DNA from: Aquatica leii
Taxonomy: Eukaryota; Arthropoda; Insecta; Coleoptera; Lampyridae
Assembly: GCA_035610365.1 (NCBI GenBank)
Contig: CM069438.1
Coordinates: 54,060,837 to 54,124,836, forward strand
Direction: 5' to 3'
Length of the DNA: 64,000 nt
Shown: piece after piece, positions 1-12,300 of the stretch
Layout of the letters: each line of letters opens with the position of its first letter
Position numbering within the stretch: the stretch's first letter is position 1
Made by a program: the position numbers and the translations under genes
The notes under the pieces: model-generated
Databases searched by the model: none
What the model saw: the letters and a program-made list of their open reading frames with translations, nothing else
Told to the model about the DNA's origin: nothing

Positions 1-2480
1 TTTGTTAGCAAGTTTGGTAGCTTCTACTACTTAGCACTTTCTTCTAAACACGGCCTATGTCCGCAATCACCCCCAAAAACGAAAGTTTTTGTTATCTCTC
101 TGTATAAGAAATGACTGTAACGATAAACAAACGAAGTCCTTGACGAAATATTCTTAAAACATCACTCTTCCCTTTTTCGCTCTTTTTTGAATTAATTCAA
201 ATTTCAATTTAACGTTTGCTTTTGGTCAAGTTTTAAATACTGTTAGTTAATGTTGGGGTAATTCAAATCATCTTTGTTATTTTGAATTTAAAAAAAAAAT
301 TTTTAATTTATTTTTTTACGCTACTTTCGCATTTTCTTTGCATTAATAAATTCAGACTACATTATGATTTATAGTTCAGAAAATTTTTTGTTTGGTTTTT
401 TTAAGATACGAGTCATTTGATATTGTTAAGGAATAATTATTTGTGTTAACATTGTTAAAAATTTTGTTTATTTAATATTACTTTTGCTTACGGTTGCAAG
501 TACGATGTGAAACAAACAAAATTACGTGCCGTTTTAATTTGTCATCTTTGTTGGTTACATTTTTATCAAAGAGGAGTTCTTTTCAAAATATCTGTTGACA
601 GTTCGTGTAAAAGTTTATAAATGAAAACTAAGTTGTTATTAAGAAAGAGTCTTGATGATGTAATTTCAGAACAACTCTTATCGAGAGCTAATAGTTGCCG
701 TGACGTGATTAGAGTTAAAAAACTTTTCGTAAAGTATATGGGTTGAGTGATGTTTGACGAGCGTGTAATCCAACCTAATCGATTCGCATTGTGCGATTTA
801 CTAATTAATACACCCAAATCAATTCGTCATCGTTCGCTGGAGTGCATTCTTCAGCAAATTCCTGCCTGGGATTACCGATTAGCTTCTGGGTCTAGTCACT
901 AACAGCTTCACCAAGATACAATTTTTTTTCAGATATTTAAAAATTTACAAGTTCATAAGGGTTGTAACCAACTTGGACTACTCGGTGATCAAGGATCTGG
1001 AAGCTAATTACATCGCGTCCTTGATTGGCGTCCACACGAATGAGTATTTTACTTTCGATTTTATCATTTCCGAAATAATCAAAAATTTCTATTCTGAGCC
1101 TACCCACCCCTAACCACTGAGCACTGGCAATACCTCATTTATGATACCTTAATTCAAGCGATTTTATTTTTAATAGCTTTTGCATGTGTGTATGTCGATA
1201 GAACATCTTTTGGTAGATGTCATATGAACATTCAAAGTTGTAACACCGACCTGACTCGACACCACTGTGACCGAAATGTCTACACCAAGATATCTACTGG
1301 ATGTTTTATGGATGTTCTTGTGTTTTATGAGCAGTATGAGGCGGAGGTCGTGTTAGCAGTTTTTCAAAAATAAAACTACGCATAATTAACATTCAGTAGT
1401 TCGAGCCAATGGCTAAGAAAGAGGCAGCCAGACGCTTCTTTTGCCAGCAACTTTAACTGTTGAAATCTACACACTGTAGCACTGTTGCAATCTTGTCAAC
1501 GTATTTTGTGAAGATCGGATTCCATAAAACCTATTCTATCATTGGATCTGAACACTGTCACCTATGAAACGGCCTCTGTTTTGTTTCTTGCCATTTGTTG
1601 TCTTTACCAGCTCGGTATTGAATGTGGGACCTGTATGCCTAAAGTTTCACGAGTCGACATGGGAACATCTTAGACTGTTTTATGAAAAGTTGCAAGTTTA
1701 TCAAAAACCTGAACACTGTACGGAAAATCTTGTAACAAAAAAGAATCTCATAACAAAGGCCCAATTCAATACGGACATCTTGTCTTGTCTTAAAAAAAGT
1801 TTATTGCGCTCTTTGACTCAGTAATAAAAACCAGCAGAATCGACGGAAGCAGTCTGCACGCTGCCACTATTCGTTCAGTTAAGAATTAATCTAAAAAAGT
1901 TATTCGCACCCCGGTTACACGGTAAGCGTAGTATCGTGTCGCCCTCCTTCCGCAGGTTCGTTAATAACACGAGGTAGAACCTCCCTTTTGACTTTATCCC
2001 AAATTATGTTCACTGGTGTGTACAGCACCCCAACGAGACCAAGAATAAAAAAATCAAACTCGACAGATAGAACACCTAATGATGGTCCTTATATTATCTT
2101 CGTGTTACTCAGAGAGACTTGAGGATCATTAACTTGGAATGTCGAATGCGACGTCTTCCTTAAAGATGGCCGGCACCATGGCGAAGACTCTACTAACTGC
2201 TTTTGTCTCGTTTTCTCCACTACTTTCCTTCATTACGATTCCTTTAGTTTGAATTCATTCGCATTCATATCAAAAGTAATTCAATTCCCCCACCTTTCCC
2301 AAAAATGTTTTAAATTTGAATAACTTTGATGCAGTATTCATAGATGAAGCTCCAACATCATTGTAAAATCTGGCTCCCAACTTATATCTCTCCATCTCAC
2401 TCACATTATAAATCTATTTTTTCTCTCTGGTATTTTTCCTTCATCACTGAAACACGAAAATTCGGCTTATCTTAAAAAAC
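1..2480. other. AT-rich stretch without recognised gene
   Basis: Homopolymer-rich non-coding DNA. The open frames here are short (under 90 codons), lack recognisable domains and overlap on both strands. The last 300 bases or so may be decayed upstream sequence of the LINE fragment that follows, but no reading frame can be followed through them. Confidence 0.6.
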
Positions 2481-2498
2481 AATCCCTCTTTACGAAAC

Positions 2499-2720
2499 AA
2501 CTACCGCCCTGTTAGTATACTTGCTCTCTTCCATAAAATTGTTGAACGAGAAATGTACTCGCGTCTTCTGACTGCCCATAACATCTTGACTCAAAGACAG
2601 CATGGTTTTCTTTAAAAGACACAAAGCCCTGTATAACTAAGTTGACTTCGTCCTTAATTCTTTGTAATTTAGTCTGCGTAATATAACCAGCAAGTGCTTG
2701 GTATTCTGTATAACCCTGGT
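2499..2720 (+). pseudogene. Non-LTR retrotransposon (LINE) RT fragment
   Basis: A short forward frame starting at 2499 reads NYRPVSIL, then an FHKIVER-like helix, then HNILTQRQHGF. That is the order of RT motif 1 and the following segment in LINEs: NYRPVS, then a 'K..E' helix, then a 'Q.GF' motif. The frame hits a stop just after the QHGF motif and is full of stops afterwards, so only about 40 codons are legible. The palm motif with the catalytic YADD is not visible downstream. I read it as an old, 5'- and 3'-truncated or heavily mutated LINE copy. The clade cannot be assigned from so little sequence. Confidence 0.7.
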
Positions 2721-4289
2721 CTTTTGGCAGTTGAGTCCTACAAGAAAAGTATATTAGGCCTATATTATGATGAACGATCATCCAACTTTGTCGGGTTACA
2801 GAAAATACTTCCAGTATTCCGGACGATCTTACTTCTGATAATTGTCCAAAATCCCTCTCACTTGGATCTTTTCGAAGTATTCCTAGAATATTCTTGGAGT
2901 CCAGTTAGATAGTTCCCTTTCTTAGAAGCAACAAGTGAACAGACTTCTTCAAAACTTAATTCAGCATAATTTGCCCACCGACAGATGAAGATAGTAGTAT
3001 CTTCCGAGACTTTACTTTTTTGTTACTAGATTGAGGTATGGTATCGTGTTTTCCTCATCTGCTCTATTAAACGCCTTCCGCTGCCAAAAGATTGCGTTGA
3101 AAGTCTGGTTACGACATCCTCTCGGCTTTTCCTGCAGAGGTAAGTTACAAAACATAAGAATCCTAACATCTCCAAATCTATGTATTTAAATGTCTTATGT
3201 TCATGAAAAACATGCCCTACATGTGCAATCTCCGCCGTCTCAGTATCAGCACAACACAAGACATAAATCTAGAAGCCCATCCTTTAGGTTTGAAAAAGAC
3301 TACTTCTACTCAGCAATAAAGTTTATTTATTTTATCCCTGCCATAATTACAGCTCTCGCTACAAAATCATTCAGTGCTAGCCAGACTGGAGCTTTACTCT
3401 TTAGAGAACCTAACCTAGTTAGTATAGAGTTACAACAATAATCTCTATATTAGGTGTAAATAATTTAATTTGTGTTTGAAGCCTTCCTTTCACCCTCATC
3501 GTTACAGAAAGTTAAATCATTATCCCACTGAAGTTATATTTAAAAATTATTGTACCAATTAAATTTCGGTGCAATCAAAGTTGGGTTGGCCTCAAAGACA
3601 ACGTACGAGATGAAAATTTCGAGCTTTATTTAACTGTCGATAATCTGTATACTTCCTTATGTTATTTACTTATCTTAAACCTTCGGCTTTGTTAATTGCT
3701 TATATGAGGCCTTCTGCTTTGTTAACTGCATAAGTTCCTTATGTTATTTACTTATCTTAAGTCTTCGGCTTTGTTACTTGCTTATCCACATTTGTTTATA
3801 TTAATCCTTTAGCCTTTATTGTGTTTACGATCGTTATAAATATTATACTTTCAGTCGAGTATAATTATATGCTGTTTACGTTCATGACTTGAACCGCAAC
3901 GAGTAACCTTAGTAAAAAGTAACTAATATTACTACCTGCTACACTAAATGACTCCATTATTACATTTACAGTCTCGTTATCGTAAAATTTATGCAAGTTA
4001 TTATTTCGACTGTGTGTATACATTAATTTTATTCTAATCTACTTGACAGAGGGTTACGCTAGGAGTAGCGCTCTTTTTTGTTTTTTTAAATCAATCACGC
4101 CCACTCACCAACATCTCAGCTAGCCGTGGTGTCGTGGTTGCAGCAGGACCCGATAGAAAAAAAAAGTTGATAGTATATCTTCAATTTCGACGTCATTAGC
4201 CTTAAAAAATGTTACATCTGTTATAGCTTCATCCTCCTTACTGTCTTCTTGTCGTATCCTTCCTGATACAGGTATTTCTTCTGTGCGTT
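2721..4289. other. Unassigned AT-rich sequence
   Basis: No domain, RNA gene or transposon end recognised, apart from a short tandem repeat at 3653-3790. The first few hundred bases may be decayed continuation of the LINE copy to the left. Confidence 0.5.
3653..3790. repeat. 82-bp imperfect tandem duplication
   Basis: TTCCTTATGTTATTTACTTA occurs at 3653 and again at 3735, followed both times by a CTTCGGCTTTGTTA-type segment. Inside the first unit a similar half-length segment (CTTCTGCTTTGTTAA) is also repeated, giving a nested period of roughly 40 bp. Function unknown; probably a small minisatellite. Confidence 0.75.
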
Positions 4290-4622
4290 ATCAAAAACTA
4301 TGTTGTGACCTCTGGTAATATGATGTTAAGCTAGAGCAGACTTAGAAATGTGCCCTTCTTCTTATGTAATGCAACGATCATGTTATGAAATTAGTGTGAT
4401 GGCGTAACGACCAGTTTCACCAATGTAGACCAAATCACATGAAAAAGAAATTGAGTATACACCTTGAGCTGAAAGTGTAGGAAATTTGTCCTTATCCTTT
4501 TGTCTCTATACTGAGATAAAAACGTTTTCCGGATTTAGACCGTATCAATGACAATATTCAACGTTCTTATTTTAGTATAGACTCCGGCCGTGGAAGCTTT
4601 CGCTATTGCCTTATTGTAGTTC
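4290..4622 (-). pseudogene. Penelope-like element fragment (GIY-YIG region and terminal repeat)
   Basis: The reverse complement of about 4290-4500 closely follows the GIY-YIG part of the Penelope-like element at 40.5 kb. It shares the run encoding CTCAAGGTGTATA followed by TGGTTTAGTCTACATTGGTGAAAC-type sequence, which is the YIG motif, and the downstream GAACATGATCGTTG-type block. Stops and indels break the frame. Immediately beside it, 4575-4615 carries the ACTCCGGCCGTGGAAGCTTT motif also found beside the other Penelope copies at about 41.25 and 42.4 kb. This is therefore a decayed 3' end of the same family, inserted in the opposite orientation. Confidence 0.75.
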
Positions 4623-6379
4623 AAAAAATAATTTTCTTACTTTTCATTTTACATATTCAATAAAAAAACTTCGTTTAAAAAACACCGTTTTGGTAAAACT
4701 CAATTACGTTCGCAAAACCCCCTTTTCCACTTAAAACTAACGCACACTACTTGTACGACAAAATTGTTTGTATTACCACTCTTATCTAAATTCCCTCTTA
4801 AATCTAACTACACTCAAACCACCTAATTCTAAAACCCTTGCAAACTTGTTAATCCTAAACAAACTGCTTAAAGGTAATTATGTTTTTATTATTTATTTCC
4901 GGATTTCTGTCGTTTGCAATTTTAATGAACGCAAATTAGCGCGCACGGCTCGTACGTTATATGTAATATGCACAAATGAATACACAAACGTAAAAACGTT
5001 TATTTATTATTTTTAAAACGAAACTTACGTGTTTATTGACTATAAAATAATAGTCATGTTTGCATGCTGTGATACCAAATTTATTATTTATTAAAACGGC
5101 GGCGGTTACAAGAAGATTTAATAAAACGAGAACCTTTTCGTAAATAGTTTGATGCGACGCAAACATAAAATTTTGGTAATTTGTGTTAGGTCAACAGTTT
5201 ACGTGTTTTTAAAATATTTATTGTAATAGTTTTTTTTTAAACTATTTTATGGGTTGACGCGGTTTTAGCGCATAGCGCAAAATGGCAAACAAGACTGAGG
5301 TTGGGCGTCGCAATTAAACGATAATTTACAGGACCACTAAACAACTGTCGTAAAAAAATTAAGTACCGAATCCAATATTGTTAATGTAAAAATAAAGTAT
5401 AAAAAAAGTGTAATATTTTTAAACAATTAACCTTTTAATTCAAAAAGTTAAAATTCCATATAAAATACAGTGTAACTAGTACTTCGCATTTAATTATTCG
5501 AAGTAATAAATGTTTTACAAGCAAAACCATTAAAAAAATTTATTATTGTTGACGTTTTAAAAAATTTCGTGCAATAACTAAAATTTGAAATTAAGTTTTT
5601 TACATTTTTTGTAATTTCATTTTAGAAAAAGCAAAATATTGAACGTATTTTCTTCAATTATTCATTCTTATAAACAGTGTAATAATTGGGGCTCGATTAG
5701 AAGCAAATTAAAACAAATTCGGTTTTCTTTTCGTGTATAACACTAAAAAAAATTAAAAAATATTAAAATACGTTTTAAAAACTTTTCTCTATTTCGACAT
5801 GAGAATTAGCCATTCTTACACTAAAATCCGTGTAAGAATAAGCAAATTCTTACACGAATTTTAGTAATGTTAGTTTTTTCAAAGTTGGTATCTTTGCATC
5901 GTAAGTTGACGTTACATGAAAAAGAAATCAAAATTATTGGAATTGAACAATTGAAATTCCAATTTTGACGCCAAAATAAAATAAACACGTTTTATTAATT
6001 CAAATTTATTTACTTATAAAGGTATAAAGAGATAATTTCGTATGATTTTAGGTTAACACATAAATTTCAATATGTCAAAGTGTAAGTGTTGCCAATTCAA
6101 TAAAATAATAAAGTTTCCCAATGTTGTTTTAAAATTAAAATTATACGAAAAATATTAATTATTGTATCAAAATAGAGAAAATAGTATAAAACACACGTCA
6201 TAGAATACGTTTCAATTACTCGACCGCTTCATAAACTCACCGCTGCGCGGCTCGTGTATGAAACCCGGTCTCGTGCTTGAAGCGCGTTCATTCTGTAACT
6301 TGTGTTTTAATATACTATTATTTAAAATTTAAAAAATTAAAATAGTTTGCAATTGTATTTTTTTTTTTTTAAATAAAAA
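4623..6379. other. AT-rich non-coding flank of satellite
   Basis: Extremely AT-rich, with no recognisable coding frame. It holds one near-perfect hairpin (5821-5864). A GC-richer island at about 6218-6300 has no recognised identity. Confidence 0.55.
5821..5864. repeat. 19-bp-arm inverted repeat (hairpin)
   Basis: CTAAAATCCGTGTAAGAAT (5821-5839) is mirrored by ATTCTTACACGAATTTTAG (5846-5864) with one mismatch and a 6-nt loop. A further direct copy of ATTCTTACAC lies just upstream at 5813. It could be a remnant of a fold-back element or a local slippage product. No terminator or regulatory role can be shown. Confidence 0.85.
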
Positions 6380-9300
6380 CTAAACATTAGATCAAGATTT
6401 AATTTCGTTCGTAGATCCACTAAATATAATTTAGTTTGCCAGTTGACACTTTAATTGAGATAAGTAAACAATTATTTGCCAATTAATGAATTAAACAGGT
6501 GTCAATTTGCTAATTGACGCTTGAATTCTCATAAATAAAGTAAATATTTGTGTGTATTTATAAAAACCTGCATACATTTTAATTATTATTTTTTAAATTT
6601 CAACACAAAAAAATTTTATAATTTCAAAAAAGTGTTAATTATTATGTTTAGGTGCAAGTCTAAACATTTTCGTTTAAGGTAAAAAAAGCTTTAAAAAATT
6701 TGCAATTTAAAAAAGAAATCAAATATATTAGATTTAGATTAAATTCGTTTAATTTTTGCCAATTAATTATATTTAAATTGCTGTTAAGACCCACTAAATA
6801 TATTCTCGTTTGCCAGTTGACACTTTAATTGTCATAAATAAAGTAAATATTTGTGTGAGTTTATAAAAACATAAAAACCTGCATAATTTTTAAACAAATT
6901 TATAGTTTTTTAATTTTAACACAATTTTTTTTTTAATTTCAAAAAAGTGTTAAAAACTTTTGTTTACTGTAAAAACACTTTAAATAATTTGCAATTTAAT
7001 TAAAAAAGAAACCAAATATATTAGATTCGTTTGATTTTTGCCAATTAATTAATTAAAATGCTGTAAAGACCCACTAAATATATTTTCGTTTGCCAGTTGA
7101 CTCTTTAATTGTCATTAATAAAGTAAAGGTTTTGAGTTAGTTTATAAAAACCTGCATACATTTTTAACAAATTATTTTTTTTTTTAATTTTAACCCTAAA
7201 AAAATTTGTTTTAATTCAAAAAAGCTAAAAATTTTGTTTAGGTGCAAGTCTAAACATTTTCGTTTAAGCTAAAAAAGATCTTCAAATAATTTGCAATTTA
7301 ATTAAAAAAAGAAACTTAATATATTAGATTTAGATTAGTCTTTTAATTTTTGCCAATTAACTAATTAAACAGGTGTCAAGACCCACTACAACACTACATA
7401 TACTTTCGTTTGCTAATTGACACTTTAATTCTCATAAATAAAGTAAATATTTGTGTGTGTTTATAAAAACCTGTTTTAATTTTAATTATTTTTTAAATTT
7501 GAACACTAAAAAATTTTTTTATAATTTTAAAAAAGTGTTAAAAAGTTTGTTTAGATGCAAGTCTAAACATTTTTATTTAAGGTAAAAAAAAACTAAATTA
7601 CATTTTAATTAAAAAAGAAATCAAATATATTAGATTTAAATTAAATTCGTTTAATTTTTGCCAATAAATTATTTAAAATGTTGTAAAGACCCACTAAATA
7701 TATTTTCGTTTGCCAGTTGACACTTTAATTGTCATAAATAAAGTAAATGTGAGTTTCTAAAAACCTGCATAAACTTTAAATTTTTTAAATTTTAACACTA
7801 AAAATTTTTTTTTAATTTCAAAAAAGTGTTAAAAACTTTGTTTATGTTAATCTGAACGTTTTCGTTTAAGGTAAAAAAAAACTTTAAATAATCTGTAATT
7901 TAATTAAAAAAGAAATCAAATATATTAGATTTAGATTAAATTCGTTTAATTTTTGCAAATCATTAAAAATGCTATAAAGACCCACTAAATATATGCTCAT
8001 TTGCTAATTGACACTTTAATTCTCATAAATAAAGTAAATATTTGTGTGTTTATAAAAACCTGTATAAATTTTAATCATTATTTTTTAAATTTTAACACTA
8101 ATAAAAATTTTTATAATTTCAAAAGTGTTAATTATTATATTTAGGTGCAAGTCTAAACATTTTCGTTTAAGGTAAAAGAAGCTTTAAATAATTTGCATTT
8201 TAATTAAAAAAGAAATCAAATATATTAGATTCAGATTAAATTCGTTTAATTTTTGCCAATTAATTATCTAAACAGATGTCAAAACCCACTAAATATATTT
8301 TCGTTTGCCCGTTAATTATCATAAATAACGTAAATATTTTGTGTAAGTTTATAAAAACCTGCATAAATTTTGAATTTTATTTTTTTTAATTTTAAGACTA
8401 AAAAAATTTTTTTAATTTCTAGTGTTAAAAACTTTGTTTAGTTGTGGGTCTAAACATTTTCGTTTAAGGTAAAAAAAGCATTAAATAATTTACAATTTAA
8501 TTAAAAAAGAAATCAAATTTATTAGATTCAGATTAAATTCGTTTAATTTTTGCCAATTAATTAACTAAAAAGGTGTCAAAACCCACTAAATATATTTTCG
8601 TTTGCCCGTTAATTATCATAAATAACGTAAATATTTTGTGTGAGTTTATACAAACCTGCATAAATTTTGAACAGTTTTATATTTTTTTTTTAATTTTAAG
8701 ACTAAAAAAATTTTTTTAATTTCAAAAGTGTTAAAAACTTTGTTTAGGTGCAGGTCTAAACATTTTCGTTTAAGGTAAAAAAAACTTTAAATAATCTGTA
8801 ATTTAATTAAAAAAGAAATCAAATATATTAGATTTAGATTAAATTCGTTTAATTTTTGCAAATCATTAAAAATGCTATAAAGACCCACTAAATATATTTT
8901 CGTTTGCCAATTGACGCTTTAATTCTCATAAATGAAGTGAATATTTATGTGAGTTTATAAAAACCTGCATACATTTTAATCATTTTTTTAACACTAAAAA
9001 AATTTGTTTATTTCAAAAAAGTGCTAAAAACTTTGTTTAGGTGCAAGTCTAAACATTTTTGTTTAAGGTAAAGAAAACTGAATAATTTGCAATTTAAAAA
9101 AGAAATCAAATATATTAGATTTAGATTAAATTCGTTTAATTTTTGCCAATTAATTATATTTAAAATGCTGTTAAGACCCACTAACTATATTCTCGTTTGC
9201 CAGTTGACACTCTAATTCTCATAAATAAAGTAAATATTTGTGTGAGTTTATAAAAACATAAAAACCTGCATAAATTTTAAACAAATTAATAGTTTTTTAA

Positions 9301-12300
9301 TTTTAACACAAAAAATTTTTTTTTAATTTCAAGAAAGTGTTAAAAACTTTGTTTAGGTGCACGTCCAAACATTTTCGTTTAAGGTAAAAAAAACTTTAAA
9401 TAATTTGCAATTTAATTAAAAGAGAAACCAACTATATTAGATTTAGATTAAATTCGGTTAATTATTGCCAATTAATCATTTAAAATGTTGTAAAGATCTA
9501 ATAAATGTATTTTCGTTTGCCAATTGACACTTTAATTATCACAAATATCGTAAATATTTGTGACATTTAAAAAAATATTTTTTTAAATTTTAACATTAAA
9601 AAAGAATTTAAAAAAATAAAAATAAAACTCTGCTGGCAAGTACAAACATTTTTGTTTACTGTAAAAATACTTTAAATAATTTGCAATTTAATTAAAAAAG
9701 AAACCAAATATATTAGATTCGTTTGATTTTTGCCAATTAATTAATTAAAATGCTGTAAAAACCCACTAAATATATTTTCGTTTGCCAGTTGACTCTTTAA
9801 TTGTCATTAATATAGTAAAGATTTTGAGTTAGGTTATAAAAACCTGCATACATTTTTAACAAATTAATTTTTTTTTTAAATTTTAACCTTAAAAAATTTG
9901 TTTTAATTCAAAAAAGCTAAAAATTTTGTTTAGCTGCAAGTCTAAACATTTTCGTTTAAGCTAAAAAAGATCTTCAAATAATTTGCAATTTAATTAAAAG
10001 AAGAAACTTAATATATTGGATTTAGATTAGTCTTTTAATTTTTGCCAATTAACTAATTAAACAGGTGTCAAGACCCACTACAACACTACATATACTTTCG
10101 TTTGCTAATTGACGCTTTAATTCTCAAAAATAAAGTAAATATTTGTGTGTGTTTATAAAAACCTGTATAAATTTTAATTATTATTTTTTAAATTTGAACA
10201 CTAAAAAAAATTTTTATAATTTTAAAAAAGTATTAAAAAGTTTGTTTAGGTGCAAGTCTAAACATTTTTATTTAAGGTAAAAAAAACTTAAAATAAATTA
10301 CATTTTAATTAAAAAAGAAATCAAATATATTAGATTTAAATTAAATTCGTTTAATTTTTGCCAATAAATTATTTGAAATGTTGTAAAGACCCACTAAATA
10401 TATTTTCGTTTGCCAGTTGACACTTTAATTGTCATAAATAAAGTAAATATTTGTGTGTTTATAAAAACCTGTATAAATTTTAATCATTATTTTTTAAATT
10501 TTAACACTAATAAAAATTTTTATAATTTCAAAAGTGTTAATTATTATATTTAGGTGCAAGTCTAAACATTTTCGTTTAAGGTAAAAAAAGCTTTAAATAA
10601 TTTGCAATTTAATTAAAAAAGAAATCAAGTATATTAGATTCAGATTAAATTCGTTTAATTTTTGCCAATTAATTATCTAAACAGATGTCAAAACCCACTA
10701 AATATATTTTCGTTTGCCCGTTAATTATCATAAATAACGTAAATATTTTGTGTAAGTTTATAAAAACCTGCATAAATTTTGAATTTTATTTTTTTTTAAT
10801 TTTAAGACTAAAAAATTTTTTTAATTTCTAGTGTTAAAAACTTTGTTTAAGTGCAAGTGTAAATATATTAAATTTAGATTACATTCGTTTAATTTTTCCA
10901 ATTAATTATATTTAAATTGCTGTTAAGACCCAATAAATATATTCTCGTTTGCCAGTTGACACTTTAATTCTCATAAATAAGGCAAATATTTGTGTGAGTT
11001 TATAAAAACCTGCATAAATTTTAAACAAATTAATGTTTTTTTTAAATTTTAACACAAAAAAATTTTTTTTAATTTCACAAAAGTGTTAAAAACTTTGTTT
11101 AGATGCAAGTCTAAACATTTTCGTTTAAGATAAAAAAACTTTAAATAAAACGCAATTTAATTAAAAAAGAAACCAACTATAGTAGATTTAGATTAAATTC
11201 GTTTAATTTTTGCCAATAAATTATTTAAAATGTTGTAAAGACCCACTAAATATATTTTCGTTTGCCAGTTGACACTTTGTCATAAATAAAGTAAATATTT
11301 ATGTGAGTTTTTAAAAACCTGCATAAATTTTGAAGAAATTGTTTTTTTTTTAATTTTAACACTAACTAAGTAGGTTTTTGAAGAGTTTTTTTTTTTAATA
11401 AAACAGCCATTGGTTAATTGGAACCATTTTTTTTTTTTCTTCTTCCTTTATTTTAACTTTAGATATATTTAGTTGACAACGTTTGTACACACATTACATT
11501 TTACACTTATCAACAGACACCAGAATACACAAGTAATACTTTTAACAAAAATTTTTCAATTAAAAGAAATATTTAAATATGGAAATTTATTTACAACAAC
11601 ATTAACTATAAAATATAACTAACATCAAATACTACAAAAATTAGAAATTTAAATTTTCAGTAATTACTTAATTGATAGTTCACAAATTTATAAAATTTTG
11701 ATAAATGTATAAAGACTTGATAAAGCTTAAATTTATAAGCGAAACGTTGTCAACTAAATATATCTAAAGTTAAAATAAAGGAAGAAGAAAAAAAAAAAAT
11801 GGTTCCAATTAACCAATGGCTGTTTTATTAAAAAAAAAAACTCTTCAAAAACCTACTTAATTATAAAACATAAACAAAAAACAGCAAAAAAACCTCTTTT
11901 CATATAAAAAAATTTAACACTAACATTTTTTTTTAATTTCAAAAAAGTATTGAAAACTTTGTTTAGGTTTAGTCTGAGCGTTTTTGTTTAAAGTAAAAAA
12001 AAATCTAAATAATTTGCAATTTAATTAAAAAAAGAAACTAAAAATATTAGATTTAGATTAGTCTTTTAATTTTTGCCAATTAACTAATTAAAGAGGTGTC
12101 AAGACCCACTACATATAATTTTGTTTGCTAATTGACGCTTTAATTCTCATAAATAAAGTAAATATTTGTGTGGGTTTATAAAAATCTGTATAAATTTTAA
12201 ACATTATTTTTTAAATTTGAATACTAAAAAAATTTTTAGAATTTTAAAAGTGTTAAAAAGTTTGTTTAAGTGCAAGTCTAAACATTTTTATTTAAGGTAA

